Shown here: piece after piece, positions 1 to 7,390 of the stretch | Layout of the letters: the number at the start of each line of letters is the position of its first letter | Position numbering within the stretch: the first letter of the stretch is position 1 | Translations under genes and position numbers: made by a program | Source of the DNA: Prochloraceae cyanobacterium | GTDB taxonomy: Bacteria; Cyanobacteriota; Cyanobacteriia; Cyanobacteriales; JASJDA01 | Direction of reading: 5' to 3' | Length of the DNA stretch: 37,401 bases | NCBI GenBank assembly: GCA_030065265.1 | Contig: JASJCW010000011.1 | Location: forward strand, 1-37,401 | Notes under the pieces: generated by a model | Seen by the model: only the letters and a program-made list of their open reading frames with translations | Database searches by the model: none | Told to the model about the DNA's origin: nothing

Positions 1-48
1 AGGATCGATTCCGTCTAATCGTGTTTGTTTCTTACTGATTGTAACCAT
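1..48 (-). CDS. 5' end of an unidentified gene running off the left edge
   Basis: On the minus strand an ATG at 48-46 opens a frame of 16 codons (MVTISKKQTRLDGIDP) that leaves the window without a stop. The composition looks protein-like but no ribosome binding site is obvious, and 16 codons are too few to identify a family. The upstream side holds the GTTAC/GTAAC motif cluster described under findings. It could be chance. Confidence 0.3.
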   Translation of the reverse strand, partial: MVTISKKQTRLDGIDP

Positions 49-245
49 TGAGTTACTAAATTAAATTGAAAAACTGTTACTTACAAAGTTATTGTAACTT
101 ATTAGGGCTTCAAGTAACGCATTAAAAAAAGTGCTGAGCTTATTTGTTACAGTGAGAGGTTTAAGTTTGATTTTAGTTTTAGAGCTTAAAATAACAGAAT
201 AAATTAATTGTTGCACCTAATCTCAAAATAACTTTTTGAGCAGAA

Positions 246-482
246 TCACCGATCATTTATGCCTGTTTCTTCTGCTTCTACGTAGTTAATCAAATCTTCT
301 GGTTGACAATCGAGAGCTTTACACAAACGAATAATCCTTTCAATCCACTCCAAAATGCTTCGTCCTTTCTCATAATTTCTAATAGTCGTTTCAGTTACAC
401 CCACTATATGCGCCAACTCTCGTTGAGTTAGCCCAGATTTTTGTCTTAATTGTGCAATTTTGCTCATTGGTAGTTTTCCCAT
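246..482 (-). CDS. XRE-family helix-turn-helix regulator
   Basis: A 78-residue protein that is almost entirely one Cro/C1-type DNA-binding domain. Residues about 6-60 contain the typical LRQKSGLTQRELAHIVGV first helices and the recognition-helix sequence ETTIRNYEKG. It has no sensor or dimerisation domain, as in short regulators of accessory or toxin-antitoxin-like modules. Either the first ATG (482) or the one at codon 6 could be used; GGGA lies about 9 bases before the second. It is divergent from the 44-aa/214-aa pair, and an inverted repeat around that pair's promoter (522-554) is a reasonable binding site. The target is inferred, not shown. Confidence 0.85.
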   Translation of the reverse strand: MGKLPMSKIAQLRQKSGLTQRELAHIVGVTETTIRNYEKGRSILEWIERIIRLCKALDCQPEDLINYVEAEETGINDR

Positions 483-521
483 AAAAAAATTTCTATCAAA
501 ATTCTATCACAAAAGTCTTTG

Positions 522-561
522 CGTAAAAATATTGACACCATAAAAAGTTTTACGGTAAGAT
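522..561 (+). promoter_or_regulatory. Promoter with overlapping inverted repeat between the XRE gene and the 44-aa ORF
   Basis: TTGACA at 532-537 and TAAGAT at 556-561, 18 bases apart, make a good sigma-70-type promoter just before the ATG at 568. The arms CGTAAAA (522-528) and TTTTACG (548-554) form a perfect 7-bp inverted repeat that brackets the -35 box and ends just before the -10 box. This is a plausible operator for the divergent XRE regulator. If transcription starts near 568 the 44-aa ORF would have an almost leaderless mRNA. Confidence 0.5.
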
Positions 562-567
562 ACCAAT

Positions 568-702
568 ATGCATAAAAAGGAAAGCAGAGAGCTGGAAGGC
601 TTCAAGTTAACCAAAAAAAATGCCAAATCAAAAGCGATCGCTGCTGCATGGAAAACAAATGCGATCGCCTCTACCAAAACCTATAAGAGGTTCATAATCT
701 AA
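568..702 (+). CDS. Small basic protein (44 aa), coupled to the next gene
   Basis: An ATG at 568 opens 44 codons starting MHKKESRELEGF and ending TYKRFII. It is rich in Lys and Arg and has no membrane segment. Its TAA overlaps the ATG of the 214-aa gene in the sequence TAATG (700-704), a classic sign of translational coupling. It lies directly under the promoter at 532-561. Two GCGATCGC-type sites lie inside it, so part of the frame could be repeat-derived. No family is recognised. Placement under the promoter and the stop/start overlap are the only support. Confidence 0.45.
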   Translation: MHKKESRELEGFKLTKKNAKSKAIAAAWKTNAIASTKTYKRFII

Positions 703-1346
703 TGGTAAACGACCAATCAATCACGGTACAAGTAGAAAAGACCGAAAGCAAAGAACAGCTTTTAGATCGAGTTTTTGAGGGAACTAGCAAATACAAAACG
801 GAAAAATACTCGATTAGACTCGACGGAGTTGAAATCGGCAAAATCTACGGACAAGGTGAGAACTATTATGCCAGTACCAGAATCCTCGATTACAACATCG
901 GAGCGTATTTCAGTACGATCTCCGCTGGTGAGAATTGGCTTGTCGCCACTCACCATTCCCTGAGCGAGAGACCGATAGCAATTATAGAATTCGATCGCAT
1001 TTACTATCTCTATCGCGGGAAGTTCCTAATTGGAGAATATCAATACAATCTGGTTGAGAAAGATTGGAGTGCTACTTATTATCCCGAAGTTATTAATGGC
1101 ATAATTCGAGCTACTTGGCAACATTTTTCGAGAAAAGTTGATGCGGCTGAATTTATCCTTAATTCTGATTTTGCGCCACCAAAATCTCCACTGCAGAAAT
1201 ATTTAGTCAGTTTAGACAGCGAAACAGGTTTTAACAGCGTCAAAGTCCAAGCCGATCCGAATGCGATCGATTGGGATATATGGCTGGCTGATTATAATCG
1301 CGCCACTGGCTTTGAACATTCGATTATTGCCACAACTGAAATTTAA
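702..1346 (+). CDS. Uncharacterised protein (214 aa)
   Basis: A soluble-looking protein of mixed composition with many aromatic residues (for example SATYYPEVINGIIRATWQHF). No signal peptide, membrane helix or known catalytic motif is visible. The ATG overlaps the stop of the 44-aa ORF (TAATG), so the two are probably one transcript from the promoter at 532-561, facing an XRE regulator. The arrangement (regulator, small basic protein, larger partner) resembles accessory modules, but nothing in the sequence identifies a toxin, immunity or defence role. Function unknown. Confidence 0.6.
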   Translation: MVNDQSITVQVEKTESKEQLLDRVFEGTSKYKTEKYSIRLDGVEIGKIYGQGENYYASTRILDYNIGAYFSTISAGENWLVATHHSLSERPIAIIEFDRIYYLYRGKFLIGEYQYNLVEKDWSATYYPEVINGIIRATWQHFSRKVDAAEFILNSDFAPPKSPLQKYLVSLDSETGFNSVKVQADPNAIDWDIWLADYNRATGFEHSIIATTEI

Positions 1347-1451
1347 TTACCATCAGGACGCAGTCTTTATGATTGCGTCATTTTCATCTCTACAGAACAT
1401 TCAATTCTTAATCTTTAGAGCTGTATAAAGGTTCGGAGATTTTTACGTTCA

Positions 1452-2960
1452 TTGTTTACTAATATTAATCCAACTGTGTCGTTATTCATCCAAATTACGC
1501 CAGAAATAACCAATTATGCGATCGCGTCCAACCTTACCAAGATGCAATATCGCCTCTGGCTTTACCTTTATCATCTCGATCCTTTCGGCGATAGAAAGAT
1601 CGCAATCCCCCACCCTCAAGAATTGGCAGAAATTTTAAAGATGTCGGTGCGATCGATTTACCGCGCTTTGAGAAAATTAAGTCAACTTGGTTTGTTTGCG
1701 ATCGCATCTTCTTATCAACGAGTCATTACCAACGGCGTTAAAAATCAACCATTGGGAACTAAAAAACCTCGCAAGCGGAATTTTTCCGTTAGTGACAAAT
1801 TTGACAATGTTGCTGACAAAACTGGCACAACGGTGACAAAGAAGACAAAGTCCTGCCAAAAAAGGCAAAATCAATCCTCACAGCCCAATAATAGCAACGA
1901 ATTTCAAATGCCTCAGACTAATTCAGATCTAAAAAATACTTTCTCAGACTTAGAACAGGATAGAGAAATTGAATTTAACAGCCAAGAAAATGAATTAGAA
2001 ATTGATTATTGGTTCGAGAATGAGAGCAAAAAAGAGTCAACTGTAAATATTAAAAATAATGAAGAAGAACTTTTATGCGGCGATGTTGAAGTAATAGACG
2101 AAAAAAATCGCACTAAAGCAGAAATAGTAATCAGTAAGGACGAGACAGTTATAACTGAGCCAATTATCGATCTCGAAGAGATCCGCTTCGCGGTGCGCCA
2201 TCAAGTGGGTTTAAATTGGCTGAAAAAGGGGCCGTGGAATATCGAAGGGAAATTAGACTCAAACTTTCGAGATTGGCTGGCTAATGACTGGATAAATCGT
2301 TATGGAGGGACGATTTATCAGAGACGTGCTGATGTGCTGGCTCATTTCAAGAAAGATCCTAGTAACTTGGCGATTCGGTGGGAGCAATATCAATCTGAGT
2401 ATTTAGATCGCTTCGGTAACGCTCAAATGAGATTGCGATCGGGTTTGGAAATAAAAGCAACTGAACAGCAGCAACTTGTCAAACATACTGGTGCGATTGC
2501 CAAAGTCATGCCACCGGAGACAGTTCCAGTGGCCCAGAAAAAAGGAGAGGGCACGGAGCATTCACTTCCAATTAAAAAAAATCTGCCGTCAATACCCAGT
2601 AGAATTGCCAATAACCCAAGCGCATCGGCTACATCTGATCTTGGTGGGGGCAACAGAAATCTCAAAACAGAAATTCTTGAAAATCGACAAGCGTATCAAA
2701 TTTATCAACCTCAAGAGATCGATAATCGAGCCGATCCGAATCTAGTTAAAGAACTTTTCAGTAAGTTGGGGAAAGCTTTCAGCCTCAAGCCAATGAGTGC
2801 AAAGTGTTACAAAGATGGCGATCGATTAGCTCAGCTCAACGACTGGCTTAAAGATTCGATTCTTTACTCTGAAGCTGTTAAACGAGCTAAAAGTGCCGGT
2901 TATCAAATTGATTTTGATGAGAATGGCGTAGCGGTTAAAATTTCTGAATTAGAATTTTAG
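1452..2960 (+). CDS. Winged-helix DNA-binding protein with long disordered middle
   Basis: 502 residues. Residues about 15-85 (ITNYAIASNLTKMQYRLWLY followed by HPQELAEILKMSVRSIYRAL) form a winged-helix domain like those of cyanobacterial plasmid replication initiators and related chromosomal copies. Residues about 105-235 are low-complexity, rich in Lys, Asn, Glu and Asp, and likely unstructured. The C-terminal ~70 residues are again ordered and charged. The start is a TTG at 1452, needed to include the conserved first helix; GGAG lies about 13 bases before it, rather far. A role as replication initiator or regulator is inferred from the fold only. The short palindromic stretch at about 2176-2200 is read in frame. 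Confidence 0.65.
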   Translation: MFTNINPTVSLFIQITPEITNYAIASNLTKMQYRLWLYLYHLDPFGDRKIAIPHPQELAEILKMSVRSIYRALRKLSQLGLFAIASSYQRVITNGVKNQPLGTKKPRKRNFSVSDKFDNVADKTGTTVTKKTKSCQKRQNQSSQPNNSNEFQMPQTNSDLKNTFSDLEQDREIEFNSQENELEIDYWFENESKKESTVNIKNNEEELLCGDVEVIDEKNRTKAEIVISKDETVITEPIIDLEEIRFAVRHQVGLNWLKKGPWNIEGKLDSNFRDWLANDWINRYGGTIYQRRADVLAHFKKDPSNLAIRWEQYQSEYLDRFGNAQMRLRSGLEIKATEQQQLVKHTGAIAKVMPPETVPVAQKKGEGTEHSLPIKKNLPSIPSRIANNPSASATSDLGGGNRNLKTEILENRQAYQIYQPQEIDNRADPNLVKELFSKLGKAFSLKPMSAKCYKDGDRLAQLNDWLKDSILYSEAVKRAKSAGYQIDFDENGVAVKISELEF

Positions 2961-2969
2961 TTGCTTTTG

Positions 2970-2985
2970 TTTGTTACGTAACAAA
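2970..2985. repeat. 16-bp perfect palindrome between convergent genes
   Basis: TTTGTTACGTAACAAA is its own reverse complement. It lies between the ends of the winged-helix gene and the coiled-coil gene. Its half-site TTTGTTAC recurs at 143-150, in the GTTAC/GTAAC cluster at the left edge. It could be a short bidirectional terminator, but it is also a good dimer-binding site. Confidence 0.5.
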
Positions 2986-3010
2986 AATAAAACTGTATTA
3001 CTCTTTTTTG

Positions 3011-3316
3011 TTAAAATTTGCCGCTAAAAAAAACAACTTGACCAGTTATGGTTAATAAACCAATGATTAAGACAGCAAGCAGGCTAACATAAGCAAAGGC
3101 AGTAGTTTTAAGCGTGCCATCAATTTGATTGACTCGCCCTTCGAGACCAGCTAATTTACCTTCAAAGGCGACAATTCTAGCTTCAACTGTTGCAATCTTG
3201 ATTTCGAGTTTTTGTTGTCCGACTTTAAGGTCTTTGATTTCGGATTTGATTTCGGTACTTAAAGAGGCGATTGCATCGAGTATAACTTTATCTCTAGTAT
3301 CTGTTTCGTTGCTCAT
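3011..3316 (-). CDS. Small coiled-coil protein with C-terminal membrane anchor
   Basis: 101 residues. Residues about 10-70 are a heptad-like coiled coil (LSTEIKSEIKDLKVGQQKLE, then VEARIVAFEGKLAGLEGRVN). Residues about 74-96 are one hydrophobic segment (YVSLLAVLIIGLLTITGQVV), followed by a few polar residues. This tail-anchored coiled-coil layout is common among small cyanobacterial proteins of unknown role. The gene is convergent with the winged-helix gene and lies 35 bases beyond a hairpin at 3351-3382. No catalytic motif is present. Confidence 0.65.
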   Translation of the reverse strand: MSNETDTRDKVILDAIASLSTEIKSEIKDLKVGQQKLEIKIATVEARIVAFEGKLAGLEGRVNQIDGTLKTTAFAYVSLLAVLIIGLLTITGQVVFFSGKF

Positions 3317-3350
3317 TGGTATAAAATAGGGTTATGTGATGACTAATTTA

Positions 3351-3382
3351 AGCATCCTCAAAATTGTCTTAGCGAGGATGCT
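3351..3382 (-). terminator. Hairpin after the gene remnant
   Basis: AGCATCCTC (3351-3359) and GAGGATGCT (3374-3382) form a perfect 9-bp stem with a 14-base loop. It lies immediately past the stop of the minus-strand remnant at 3389-3649. No long T run follows on the minus strand, so it may act as an mRNA end or processing hairpin. On the plus strand it is followed by TTGATTTT. Confidence 0.45.
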
Positions 3383-3388
3383 TTGATT

Positions 3389-3649
3389 TTATCGAGTAAG
3401 AATTGATTTGGCTATGTAATCGAAATTGGAAAAAATAGCTCGATAATCAGCATAGTAAGGATAGAGTTGTTTGTTGCATTGCTCTAAAACATCTTGTTTG
3501 CGTAACATAGTAGCTCGACTACGGCATTTGAGTGAGGATAATTCGTTAGCTTTTTTAAGCGTAAATTCAAAAGTATGACGGAAAGCCGGATTCCAAGAAT
3601 CTTTTTCTTCTTTGGTAAAATAGCCTTTGATTTCTGCTAATAGTGACCA
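3389..3649 (-). pseudogene. 3' remnant of an unidentified gene
   Basis: On the minus strand 86 sense codons run to a TAA at 3391-3389. They read from WSLLAEIKGYFTKEEKDSWN to FSNFDYIAKSILTR. The frame has no start codon and is blocked by a TGA at 3652-3650, next to sequence belonging to the IS4-type region. The protein-like composition and clean stop suggest the C-terminal part of a real gene cut by the insertion. The family is not recognised. The missing 5' part is not visible on the other side of the transposase. Confidence 0.5.
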
Positions 3650-3818
3650 TCACCATACAGAGTTCGTTAACTTCGGAGGTTTTCGGGGCGACTGACTAAA
3701 AACAAAGACCCACAAGCCTTTCGTTTGAAAATAGCAAGTTGATGAAAGAATGTTTATTTAACAAATCCTTATTGAGAATGAATTTTTTAGTTATTTTGTA
3801 CTGTTTTCGGGGTTAATG

Positions 3819-3892
3819 AGCACCGCGTAGCGGCGAGACTTTGGCGCGGCATAGCCGAACCCTGCGGGATCGCTTGTTTGCGATCGAGAGCA
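3819..3892. repeat. Dispersed palindromic repeat
   Basis: A GC-rich patch in an AT-rich region made of nested short palindromes: CCGCGTAGCGG (3823-3833), a GCGCGGCATAGCCG segment, and GATCGC-TTGTTT-GCGATC (3868-3885). The style matches the small dispersed repeats known to be numerous in cyanobacterial genomes. It lies upstream of the IS4-type transposase. The boundaries are estimated from the change in composition. Confidence 0.5.
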
Positions 3893-3893
3893 G

Positions 3894-3927
3894 TTTCGAT
3901 TTTTTTTAGAAGTCGAAAAAATCGAAA
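3894..3927. repeat. 12-bp inverted repeat before the transposase
   Basis: TTTCGATTTTTT (3894-3905) and AAAAAATCGAAA (3916-3927) pair perfectly around a 10-base loop. The position, about 150 bases before the transposase start, suggests a hairpin that blocks read-through transcription into the element, or an old element end. No matching sequence was found beyond 5292. Confidence 0.4.
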
Positions 3928-4076
3928 TAATTAGCGTAATTTTTACGCCAAATATTTTATTATTGAGATTCTCGGAATATTAATTGTTAACTTCTGAAGC
4001 GTTCTGATTGAACAAAAATTAACTTAATTTTTTGATAAGAAAAAGGTTAATGTTAAGATTTTTTTAAAATCAAATT

Positions 4077-5292
4077 ATGTTTCCACAGTACGCTATAGAA
4101 CAATTTGAAAAATATTTAAGTGAATCACAAATCCAAACTTTAAAAATATTAATTTGGCTTTTACAAGTGCATAAACAAGTTAGAATTGAAAGATTAGCAT
4201 CTTGTTTGCCTATTCCAATTCTTTACGAAAGTCGTCGCAAGCATCTTCAAAGATTTTTAGTTTTACCTAATTTAAGTATTGTATTATTTTGGTTTCCAAT
4301 CATCAAATCAATTATTGAGAAAGAGTTCAAATCCGCTCGAGAATTGATTTTAACTATCGATCGAACTCATTGGAAAAAGAATAACGTTTTAATGATAAGT
4401 ATAAATTGGAAGAATCGTTCTTTTCCTGTTTATTGGCAAATTATAGAAAAGGATTCTGGGTGTAGTAATTTCACCGAACAAAAAGCAGTTATTCGTCCAG
4501 TTTTAAACCTATTAAAACATTTCACTGTAATAATAATTGGAGACCGAGAGCTTGGTGTCGCTAAAAGCCGAGGGAACCTCGGCGGCGCGACATCCGCAAT
4601 TTCATGGAATTCAGTTAGCTGATTGGTTAGAAAAAGAATACTTAAAGAAAAAGAAACAATCAGTTTTTTTTGCTTTTCGGCAAAAACAAGATACTCATAT
4701 TAAACAAAGGTATGCTAGAAAATATCAACAATTGTTTGATTTAGGAATAAAACCTGGAACAAAAATTTTTTTTTCCAACCTTAAAATCACTAAAAAGAAA
4801 GGATTTGGTAATTTTAATTTAGCAGCTTATTGGAAAAGAAAATATAAAAAGAATTATGAAGAAGAGCCTTGGTATCTTTTAACCAATTTAGACGATCTCG
4901 AAAAAGTTATTAAAGTTTATTCAACTCGTTACGGAATTGAAGCTTTATTTAAAGATTGTAAGACTGGTGGTTATAATTTAGAGGGCAGCAAAGCCAACAA
5001 AAAAAGATTAACTAATCTAATTTTATTGATAGCTTTAAGTTACACAATGCTAGCTTTAAGAGGTAAAAATCTTAAAAACAAAGGACTACAAAAATACATC
5101 GCTCGACTAAAAGAGAATAAGCGGACTACAAGAAGACATAGCGACCACTGGGTAGGAAAGTAGGTCGAAATGTGGATATTAGCATGGAATTTTTGTTATG
5201 AATGGATCGATAATATTATAAAAAATAATTCTGGTAAAGCCCCTTTTTATCAGAAGGGTTTAACAGCTATGTCAGCCATCTCTCTTAATTAA
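4077..5292 (+). pseudogene. IS4-type DDE transposase, frameshifted and with an internal stop
   Basis: The first part (4077-4549) carries the first catalytic Asp in LTIDRTHW and the second in IIIGDRE. The continuation (4599-5292, one frame over) gives FHGIQLADWLEKEY, FAFRQKQDTHIKQ and the IS4-family Y-x2-R-x3-E-x6-K signature in YSTRYGIEALFKDCK. Between the parts is a 49-bp palindromic insert (4550-4598) that shifts the frame. Removing it joins GDRE to FHG and gives 1167 bases, 388 codons plus stop. A second lesion is the in-frame TAG at 5161-5163; translation would otherwise continue through MWILAWNFCYEW to the TAA at 5290. Both lesions make it inactive unless supplied in trans. The terminal inverted repeats could not be identified. 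Confidence 0.85.
4550..4598. repeat. 49-bp palindromic insert in the IS4-type transposase
   Basis: A GC-rich segment inside an AT-rich gene. Nested hairpins are visible: outer TGTCGC/GCGACA and inner GCCGAGG-GAA-CCTCGGC. Its excision restores the catalytic GDREFHG motif and the frame. On its reverse strand the layout (outer 6-bp stem, inner 7-8-bp stem with a TTY loop, TTAG-like linker) is the same as in the 44-bp insert at 6827-6870, although the stem sequences differ. Confidence 0.75.
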
Positions 5293-5476
5293 ATAATACC
5301 AATATCCCTCTATCTTTTGGGAATAATTTCAGACAAAATAATAATTTTTATTCTATTATCAAAATTGAAAATAAAAACTTTTTTTTATTGGAACAAACAT
5401 TCCAATTTAGCTTAAACTAATTTGAATATAGTATCATTGTCAATAAGCTGCAAATTTTCAACATTCTATCGCCAAC

Positions 5477-6220
5477 TCATAAAGTTCTAGAACAGGCATA
5501 GTTACAGTTTTTCACTGGCTGTCCCTCCGAAAAATCGATAGCTTTAAACCAACCTTTTTTAACTCTAACCCAAAGTCCTTTGGAGAGATTGTTTGATAAA
5601 GCGTAAGCAATCGAAGATTTCATTTTTTGTAATTCGCGGTCGCTTAGTCCGTTAGGATAGAGCCATTCGAGAATTTGCTTGGTATTCATCGGCTCTGGTG
5701 CATTGGCTCTCAATGCTTTGTCAATTATTTGCCATAAAACAAGTTGCTTAATTTCTTGATTAGTCAATGGCTGTTGCTGTTCTACTTCTAAATTAGCAGT
5801 TGACTGACTAGGATCTGAGGGAAGGGTCGAATCAATGATTTCTGGTTCTTCTTGTGCTTGAATTACCCGAATGCTAGTCTCACTCACTTCAAGACGATAA
5901 AAACCTCCGCTAATTTTACTTATTTCTTTGCGATCGATCCCCTGATTCAAAGTTTTAACGATTTCTGTACGTATCTCGCCGGAATCTTTTGAATCTTTTT
6001 GAGGAAAAATTATTTTGATCAGTTGGTTAATGCTCAACGGTTTCTCAGATAGAGCATTTTTAATGGCAGCAGCTAAATCTTCTCCTGATGCTTGTGGTGG
6101 AGCATTTATAGATGTCGCTTCTTCTGTAACTAGATCTTCTTTTTTAGCATCTGGTTCTAATTCTTGAGCTTCTTCAACTAAATCAGCTTCAGTTTGGCTT
6201 TGTTCTTCTTTTGGGAGAAC
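5477..6220 (-). pseudogene. Tandem winged-helix protein lacking its 5' end
   Basis: The open frame ends at 5477 and runs upstream without a stop past the TTG at 6037. It continues through acidic, Glu-rich sequence (KEEQSQTEADLVEEAQELEP) into the structured repeat at 6221-6354. Two similar winged-helix units are visible: ALSEKPLSINQLIKIIFPQK to SGGFYRL, and APEPMNTKQILEWLYPNGLS to VRVKKGWFKAI. The second resembles the HARE-HTH type. They are joined by a Gln/Glu-rich linker. No ATG, GTG or TTG occurs in frame between 6222 and the IS630 end, so the native start is lost. A shorter product from TTG 6037 (186 aa) is possible. The biological role is unknown. Confidence 0.6.
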
Positions 6221-6354
6221 TACAGCAATGTGCAGAGTTCTTGAGCTTGAGAAGAAATCGGAGGCTATGCCGATACGCTTGCGTAGAGGTATAGCCTCCC
6301 CCTCCTCACATACTAGACGTTCTAGTATGAAAAAAGCCCTTGATTTCCTAATAT
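6221..6354 (+). repeat. Structured ~135-bp repeat, left copy
   Basis: Begins TACAGCAATGTGCAGAGTTC and matches the reverse complement of 7674-7810 along nearly its whole length. It contains a long imperfect hairpin at 6260-6299 (GGAGGCTAT/ATAGCCTCC outside, TACGC-TT-GCGTA inside) and a second one at 6309-6329 (CATACTAGA/TCTAGTATG). Read on the minus strand it is fully open and fused in frame to the tandem winged-helix gene, encoding a peptide with DFFSSSRTLHIAV. Confidence 0.75.
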
Positions 6355-6826
6355 TAATACAAAAATATTAATTAGTTAACTGCGCTACTAAACCCTTGAT
6401 TAAAACTCGAGCTGGTGATTAATTTTTAAAACTTAGCTAAAATAATTGACCGTGTTGAAAATTAATTCCTATCGCCCTTGAATGAAACCCTATTCCCTGG
6501 ATTTACGTCAAAGAATTATCGATGCCTACTCCAATGAAGAAGGTACAGTTTTGGAAATAGCTCAACGTTTTAAAGTCAGCACAAGTTCTGTTCGTAGATT
6601 AATAAAACGCTATTTAAGCACCGGATCGATTGCGCCCAAGCCTTATACTGGTGGAAACAAACCAAAATTACAAGCAGAACATCTCGAAATCCTAGCTAAT
6701 TTAATTTCTGAAGATAACGACGCTACCAATTTTGAATTAGCTGAAAGAATTTATGAAAAGACCGAACTTCAAGTAAGTATTTGGACTATTGGTCGTGGAC
6801 TAAAAAAATTAAATATAACTAAAAAA

Positions 6827-6870
6827 GCGCACCGCCCGCTCGGAGGTTTCCTCCGAGTTAGGACGGAGCA
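6827..6870. repeat. 44-bp palindromic insert in the IS630 transposase
   Basis: A GC-rich insert with an inner stem CTCGGAGG-TTT-CCTCCGAG and an outer stem CCGCCC/GGACGG with one mismatch. Removing it rejoins LNITKK to SKTLKAAEAYT in one frame. The exact edges can shift by a base or two. It shares its architecture with the 49-bp insert at 4550-4598. Confidence 0.7.
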
Positions 6871-7005
6871 AGCAAAACGTTAAAGGCAGCAGAAGCTTAT
6901 ACTTCCGAAAAACAACTCGCGCGTTGTAATTATTGGAATCAAATTAAAAATATCCCAATAGAAAATCTGGTTTTTTTAGACGAAACCGGTGTTAATCTAG
7001 CAATG

Positions 7006-7088
7006 GGTGGACGGTAGACAGCCTTCATAATAAAGTTATCGATTAGTACCAGGGTTTATCGGTAAACAAAGGCTGTCTACCTCACCCG
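7006..7088. repeat. 83-bp palindromic element, copy A
   Basis: Inserted between GCAATG and GTTAGT, just after the first catalytic region (DETGVNLAM). Ends GGTGGA and CACCCG; stem GGTAGACAGCC paired with GGCTGTCTACC. The core, read on the minus strand, is GCCTTTGTTTACCGATAAAC and later CGATAACTTTATTAT. It is therefore inverted relative to copy B at 7305-7390, although both copies present GGTGGA on the left. Confidence 0.8.
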
Positions 7089-7304
7089 GTTAGTTTATAC
7101 GGTCGTGCCATTAAAGGAAAAAGAGCATACGATTCAAAACCACAAAAGCGAGGTAAAAACGTATCTATTATTGGTACAATGACATTGAATCACGGTTTTT
7201 TTACTGGATTTAGTTTTCAAGGTGGCACTAATGGTGATACTTTTTTATGGTTTGTTGAAAATGTTTTAGCACCTCAATTATGGCCCGGAGCTGTGGTGGT
7301 GATG

Positions 7305-7390
7305 GGTGGAATGGCTAAGCAGCCTTTGTTTACCGATAAATCATGCTTATGACCGATAACTTTATTATTAAGGCTGCTTAGCCGCACCCG
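7305..7390. repeat. 86-bp palindromic element, copy B
   Basis: Inserted between GTGATG and GATAAT, immediately before the codon of the second catalytic Asp. Ends GGTGGA and CACCCG; stem GGCTAAGCAGCC paired with GGCTGCTTAGCC. The core, read on the plus strand, is GCCTTTGTTTACCGATAAAT, then CGATAACTTTATTATTAAGG. The stem differs from copy A at several positions but stays fully paired. Confidence 0.8.
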
